A stretch of DNA of 64,000 nt from Fuerstiella sp041398845 (GTDB taxonomy: Bacteria; Planctomycetota; Planctomycetia; Planctomycetales; Planctomycetaceae). Positions 60,715 to 64,000 of the stretch are shown piece after piece. How positions within the stretch are numbered: position 1 is the first letter of the stretch; every line of letters begins with the position of its first letter. The notes under the pieces are model-generated. The model was not told the DNA's origin and ran no database searches. It saw only the letters and a program-made list of their open reading frames with translations. The stretch covers positions 62,001-126,000 of the forward strand of contig JAWKTZ010000017.1 of NCBI GenBank assembly GCA_041398845.1. The letters run 5' to 3'. A program made the position numbers and the translations under genes.

Positions 60715-61182
60715 TTAGCTGGCAAGTCTTCCATTGGAAGCCGAACGCGAATCGCACTCGGCAAGTGCCTTGCCGGTATCCAGCAGTAACAACAACCGTC
60801 CCTGAAGTTTGTAGGCTCCTTCAATCAACCCACGCAGGCTGGCCTGAATGGTTGATGGTGGTGGTTCAAACAGGTCGTCATTCACCTCAATGACATCCCC
60901 GATGCGATCAACCAGCAGGCTGACCGCGTTGCTTCCGTCACGCACGATCACGTTCATGGGAAGTTCGTCCGAGTTGCGGGCCGGGATCCCCAGCCAGCAG
61001 CGCAGATCGATCGCGGTCACGATCTGGCCGCGAAGATTGATCAAACCGCGGATCGCCGCAGGTGCTCGAGGAACGCGCGTCATCGCCTGATAGCGAATGA
61101 CTTCCTGAACCTGCTGCACGCTGATCGCCAGAAACAGGTTGTCGACATAGAAGGTGCAGAATTGGTGTGTTTCGGAGGACAT
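60715..61182 (-). CDS. cheW: Chemotaxis adaptor CheW
   Basis: A 155-residue single CheW domain that links receptors to CheA. Typical elements are FCTFYVDNLFLAISVQQVQEV, RVPRAPAAIRGLINLRGQIV followed by AIDLRCWLG, and LLVDRIGDVIEV. The C-terminus ends in RLLLLLDTGKALAE, as expected. It is 60 bp downstream of cheA and upstream of the receptor gene. Confidence 0.95.
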   Translation of the reverse strand: MSSETHQFCTFYVDNLFLAISVQQVQEVIRYQAMTRVPRAPAAIRGLINLRGQIVTAIDLRCWLGIPARNSDELPMNVIVRDGSNAVSLLVDRIGDVIEVNDDLFEPPPSTIQASLRGLIEGAYKLQGRLLLLLDTGKALAECDSRSASNGRLAS

Positions 61183-61241
61183 GATGAATTCAGTGTTTAG
61201 TAGTCAGTCGTCAGTCGTCATTTTTTGGGTTTGAGGTGTCG

Positions 61242-63944
61242 TCAGCATCTTGCCAGGCTGCACAGGTTCAGCACATCGGTGACGCGATTCTGAATGACGG
61301 TTGTGCCCAGCAGGTTCTCGTTGTGATGACTGCTGTTCTGCTGCAGTCGCAGTTCCGTTTCCACGATGTCCACAATGCGATTGACGGCGAATCCGCAACT
61401 GAAGTCGCCTTCGGAATAGACAATGAGCTGCACTTCGCCGGTTTCCGGGTCGGTGCAGTCGCTGCCCCCAAAGACGCTGGACAGTCGGACAATGGGCAGG
61501 ATTTCGTCTCGGTACTGAATGACCTCCCGTCCATCCGTCGTTTCGATCGATGCGCTGGCGACCTTTTCCAGGCGAGCCACCATCGAGGTCGGCAAGGCGA
61601 ATCGGCGAGTATCCCCCAGGTCGACAACCAGCAGCGTCTGGATTTCTCCTTTGCTGTTTGACGAGTCCTTCAGCATTCCAATGGACTGCTGTTCTCGAAG
61701 TTCCGCCGTCAGGTCGGAAGCCACGGCGACTCCCATCACGTCCAGAATCAAAGCCACCGTTCCGTCGCCCATGATGGTCGTGCCGGCATACTCTGTCAGC
61801 CCCTTCAACTGTCGACTGAGCGGCTTGACGACGATTTCTGCGGAGTCATTCACTTTGTCAACGACCAGTCCATACTGACGATCGTTCGCTCGCAGCACGA
61901 CAATGTTAATCGCATTGGTACCTTCTGCGGTTTCCTTAAGCTCATCCAGCAGCGCGACGGTCTGGATCGACAGCCGTTCCACTTCTTTGGCCAGCCGTTC
62001 AGCGCCTTCGCGGTCGCCTTCCGTATTCTTGTGGAAGACTTTGCCAACCGTCGCATGCATCTCTGCATGAAGCTTTTCCAACTCGTGAACCTTCGGCAGA
62101 TGCCCGAACTGTTCCAGGCCTTCGCTGTACAGCCATTTTCCCAGTGAGCAGGCTTTGGGGGAAACGGCTTCGTCGACGTTCATGGTTTCCTTGCCGTCCA
62201 GGTAGTCTCGCAGCCGACCTTTCCACGCCAGATGTTTGCTGCGAGCCACCATGAAGTCGAGGTTCAGCAAGCCGTGCTGTCCTTCGCGTTGACCGGCGTT
62301 GGCCTGTCCCGATGTGCCCAGCACTTTGCTCAGATAAACCAGTGGCAACAACTTGCCTCGCAGTCGATACACGGGCGCCCCGTGAACGTATTCGATGCTC
62401 GTCTTAACCTGCTCCCCTTCCAGCCTGACCAGTTCCAGCAGACTGACCTGAGGAATCGCATATCGATCGCCGTCCGTGGTGACGATCAGCGCGGGAATGA
62501 TGGCCAGAGTCAGCGGGATCTTGATTTTCAGCGTCGTGCCCTGTCCGGGGTCGGTCTGAATTTCCAGAGTACCGCCGATCTTTTCGACGTTTGTCTTCAC
62601 CACGTCCATTCCAACGCCTCGGCCTGAGACATTGGTGACCTGAGCCGCCGTGGAAAATCCCGGCAGCAGGATCAACTGCACGGCTTCGCGGTCGGACAGC
62701 GCGGCCGCGTGTTCGGCGGTGATCATTCCTTTTTCAATGGCCTTCTGGCGCACGCGATCCAGGTTGATGCCGCCGCCGTCATCGGCAATCTCAATATTGA
62801 CCTGCCCGCCTTCGTGATAGGCTCGCAGCCACAGTGTCCCCTGCGCGGGTTTTCCGTTTGCTAATCGAATGTCGGTGGCTTCAATTCCGTGGTCGACGGA
62901 GTTGCGAACAATATGAGTTAACGGGTCTTTGATGGCTTCCAGAATGGTTTTGTCGAGTTCCGTTTCAGCCCCTTCCATGACCACTTCCACCTGCTTGCCG
63001 CAACTGTTGGACAGGTCACGGACAACGCGTGGCAATTTGGCCCAGGCATTGCGAATCGGCTGCATGCGCGTCTTCATGACTCCGGCCTGCAGTTCCGTTG
63101 TAATCAGATTTAATCGCTGCGACGTGGCCATCAAAGCCGGATCGTCCGACGTCTGAGCGAACTGCAGCACCTGATTGCGCGACAGAACCAGTTCGCCGAC
63201 CAGGTTCATCAGTTTATCCAGCAGCGCCACATCAATACGCACCGTGGAATCCGCCAGCGGGGAATGAGTTTCAGCAGTGCCATCGACATCCGCGTCGTTT
63301 GTCTTCCGAATCGCGGCAATCGCGGTATTCGGTGAGGAAACATTCGGCGTCGGGACCTTGGCCTGCTCCACCACGACGGGCGGCGGCACATTGACGTCGG
63401 GTGGTTTGACAATTGAGCTGTCAGCTTGCGAAGCGGGGTGCATTGAATCATCGCGAGCGGCCGGTTCGTCCGTCGGAATCGGTGCCGTGGATTCGGCGGC
63501 AGCCGGAGCTTGTGTCTGTGACGGCACGCTCCCCGCTGATTGGACATCCTCGGACAGCGGCGAAACACGCAACTGTTCCAGTCGAGCGATCAGTTGAGCA
63601 TACTCTTCGTCGCCTTCGGTCCCGTCGGCTTCCACTTTTCCCAGAATCGCTCGAATGGCATCAACCATGCCGAGCAACCCGTCGGCGATCGCATTGTTCA
63701 GACTCAGTGTACCATCGCGCAGCGGTACCAGCAGGTTTTCTCCGACATGGGCCACTCGTTCAAGCTTTGGCAGTGCCAGAAATCCGGACGTGCCCTTGAT
63801 GGTATGAACCGTGCGAAAGATGCTGCCGAGCCGCGCACGGTCATCCGGGGCGTCTTCCAGGGCCATGAGGTCCCGGTCGAGCTGATCCAGACTTTCGTAG
63901 CTTTCAACAAGGAATTCGCTGATAACTTCGTCAAGGCCTTCCAC
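61242..63944 (-). CDS. cheA: Chemotaxis histidine kinase CheA with internal CZB domain
   Basis: A 900-residue kinase starting with GTG 63944, after GGAG. Domains in order: Hpt with phosphorylatable H47 (FRTVHTIKGTSGF); a Pro/Ala linker (about 130-230); dimerisation helices (about 235-300); ATPase with N box NSVDHGIE (348-355), DDGGGINLDRV (388-398) and GRGVGMDVVK (441-450); and a CheW-like domain from about 480. The latter is interrupted near residue 555 by a CZB (chemoreceptor zinc-binding) domain, residues about 564-640, with ligands H571, C599, H626 and H630. The rest of the CheW-like domain resumes at about 678 (INIVVLRANDRQYGL) and a second CheW-like domain ends the protein (770-900). 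No CheY-binding P2 domain is obvious; the usual length is about 650-700 residues. Confidence 0.93.
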   Translation of the reverse strand: MEGLDEVISEFLVESYESLDQLDRDLMALEDAPDDRARLGSIFRTVHTIKGTSGFLALPKLERVAHVGENLLVPLRDGTLSLNNAIADGLLGMVDAIRAILGKVEADGTEGDEEYAQLIARLEQLRVSPLSEDVQSAGSVPSQTQAPAAAESTAPIPTDEPAARDDSMHPASQADSSIVKPPDVNVPPPVVVEQAKVPTPNVSSPNTAIAAIRKTNDADVDGTAETHSPLADSTVRIDVALLDKLMNLVGELVLSRNQVLQFAQTSDDPALMATSQRLNLITTELQAGVMKTRMQPIRNAWAKLPRVVRDLSNSCGKQVEVVMEGAETELDKTILEAIKDPLTHIVRNSVDHGIEATDIRLANGKPAQGTLWLRAYHEGGQVNIEIADDGGGINLDRVRQKAIEKGMITAEHAAALSDREAVQLILLPGFSTAAQVTNVSGRGVGMDVVKTNVEKIGGTLEIQTDPGQGTTLKIKIPLTLAIIPALIVTTDGDRYAIPQVSLLELVRLEGEQVKTSIEYVHGAPVYRLRGKLLPLVYLSKVLGTSGQANAGQREGQHGLLNLDFMVARSKHLAWKGRLRDYLDGKETMNVDEAVSPKACSLGKWLYSEGLEQFGHLPKVHELEKLHAEMHATVGKVFHKNTEGDREGAERLAKEVERLSIQTVALLDELKETAEGTNAINIVVLRANDRQYGLVVDKVNDSAEIVVKPLSRQLKGLTEYAGTTIMGDGTVALILDVMGVAVASDLTAELREQQSIGMLKDSSNSKGEIQTLLVVDLGDTRRFALPTSMVARLEKVASASIETTDGREVIQYRDEILPIVRLSSVFGGSDCTDPETGEVQLIVYSEGDFSCGFAVNRIVDIVETELRLQQNSSHHNENLLGTTVIQNRVTDVLNLCSLARC

Positions 63945-64000
63945 GTGGCGCTCCGTTCAGAGTGAGGGGTCTCTGCGAATCTCAACCGGCGCGCACGACG

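Noticed and set aside
61205..61218. Tandem CAGTCGT repeat between cheA and cheW
   Set aside because: Only two units, in a 60-bp gap; too short to assign a function.
1..64000. CRISPR arrays, tRNA and rRNA genes
   Set aside because: No regularly spaced direct repeats and no tRNA or rRNA sequence were recognised by reading; a tRNAscan and Infernal run would be needed to exclude small RNAs.

Overview
The window reads as a chromosomal segment of a planctomycete. The evidence is the gene content: an ECF-type sigma factor and Ser/Thr kinase genes, a CHAT/TPR/SH3 protein, an SpoIVFB-like M50 protease with a charged C-terminal tail, a lysine-rich/acidic-tailed small protein, cytochrome-c peroxidase, a single-membrane-span coiled-coil protein, and a Kdo-8-phosphate synthase that fits a Gram-negative-type envelope. 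No rRNA, tRNA or CRISPR array was recognised. Species-level assignment is not possible by reading alone.

Region 1 (1-10414, minus strand) is an exopolysaccharide operon of the type associated with exosortase A/PEP-CTERM systems: Wzc-like tyrosine autokinase, DUF3473-type polysaccharide deacetylase, group 1 glycosyltransferase, O-antigen ligase-like protein, an unknown exported protein, two SAM methyltransferases and a family 2 glycosyltransferase cut by the window edge. Genes are packed with gaps of a few bases or overlaps. No exosortase is visible.

Region 2 (10415-26521) is mostly housekeeping and regulatory: YeiH-type exporter, serine acetyltransferase, small exported or membrane proteins, an FHA protein next to a polytopic Ser/Thr kinase, an ECF sigma factor, di-haem peroxidase, and a CoA-disulfide-reductase-like flavoprotein with rhodanese.

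Region 3 (26559-42349) looks accessory and is rich in hydrolases: a trypsin-NUC1 nuclease fusion, a C45 acyltransferase-like/creatininase/MFS operon, a wrecked sigma-factor/kinase module interrupted by a 1,016-bp element with 11-bp terminal inverted repeats and a catalytically deleted Y1 transposase, a 1,646-aa SH3-TPR-CHAT protein, and an exported metzincin. A PhoD phosphatase remnant and a GGGGAC-type palindrome follow at 42.6-42.9 kb.

Region 4 (42942-52677) holds frr, an M50 protease, a lipoprotein, a DUF3467 protein, two Hsp20 genes, a TIGR01777 epimerase, a lone ribose-type ABC permease, a large lipoprotein and kdsA.

Region 5 (52785-63944, minus strand) is one chemotaxis-type operon: cheA, cheW, an MCP, cheB, cheR, two cheY, two CheX-like genes and an HDOD gene. 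The CheA carries a zinc-binding CZB domain inside its first CheW-like domain, which would give the kinase its own soluble sensor. No flagellar genes are in view.
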